NCBI GenBank assembly: GCA_000466585.1
Contig: KE993508.1
Location: forward strand, 463,140 to 493,935
Length of the DNA stretch: 30,796 nt
Direction of reading: 5' to 3'
Origin: Clostridiales bacterium oral taxon 876 str. F0540
GTDB taxonomy: Bacteria > Bacillota > Clostridia > Clostridiales > Clostridiaceae
Positions within the stretch are counted from its first letter, which is position 1, and each line of letters begins with the position of its first letter. This document shows, piece after piece, positions 30,737-30,796 of the stretch. The notes under the pieces are model-generated. The model was given only the letters and a program-made list of their open reading frames with translations, was not told where the DNA came from and did not search any database. The position numbers and the translations under genes are program-made.

Positions 30737-30796
30737 GCGAGTTATTTGAATTCTAGGAAACATTCGCTTCGCAGATAAGACTAATAATTAAAAAAT
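30737..30796 (+). repeat. Palindromic repeat element copy 2 (cut by the window edge)
   Basis: Bases 30737-30789 match the minus strand of 26286-26338 at 50 of 53 positions, including TTCGCTTCGCAGATAAGACT. It lies 64 bases before the CoA-transferase start, in the expected promoter region, and its second arm lies outside the window. Confidence 0.85.

Noticed and set aside
30674..30763. N-terminal extension of the CoA-transferase to 30763
   Set aside because: It runs through the repeat element and has no ribosome site; the ATG at 30673 has AAAGGGGG at the right spacing.

Overview
The window is AT-rich, densely coded, and comes from a spore-forming low-GC Firmicute, most likely Clostridium in the strict sense. 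Supporting signs are CotF-type spore coat proteins, a Clostridium-type 148-residue Hsp18 with a CtsR operator, a CBO0543-type membrane protein, strong AGGAGG ribosome sites with some GTG/TTG starts, and hairpin-plus-U terminators at most operon ends. The species cannot be fixed from the sequence. It looks like chromosome: there are no phage, plasmid or intact transposase genes.

Layout. 1-639: the end of a small spore-coat-like operon. 829-2259: a MATE exporter behind a very short leader. 2317-5866 (minus): a DUF438/hemerythrin/PAS protein, a radical SAM/SPASM-like enzyme and a TetR regulator, with a tandem repeat that may be an IS relic. 5958-8156 (minus): a MerR-methyltransferase fusion with a textbook 19-bp-spacer MerR promoter, followed by an orphan dTDP-glucose 4,6-dehydratase. 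8344-9477: a 48-residue protein and a decayed esterase pseudogene.

9558-16271 (minus): a fructosamine (Amadori product) utilisation locus in the order frlB-O-N-M-D-R. It codes for deglycase, binding lipoprotein, two permeases, kinase and a GntR repressor. A PHP-family phosphoesterase gene upstream is broken by one frameshift. Near-identical 25-bp operators precede frlB and the PHP gene, which suggests one FrlR regulon. No transport ATPase is encoded here, so a shared MsmX-type ATPase elsewhere is presumably used.

16331-20252: a gene-poor stretch, a His-rich YmaF protein, tRNA-Glu(CTC), a CBO0543-type membrane protein, hsp20 under CtsR, and two small DUF11-like proteins that may be spore surface proteins. 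20369-22093: a GlcNAc-type PTS IICB gene whose leader looks like an antiterminator-controlled terminator.

22137-30673: an operon of a TetM-like translational GTPase and a metallo-beta-lactamase-fold hydrolase; tag (3-methyladenine glycosylase I) with an MmcQ/YjbR gene; a secreted NlpC/P60 hydrolase; and a CoA-transferase, alpha/beta hydrolase and TetR cluster. A 248-bp palindromic element sits at 26121-26368, and a second copy starts at 30737 and runs off the window. This dispersed element is the least explained structure in the window.
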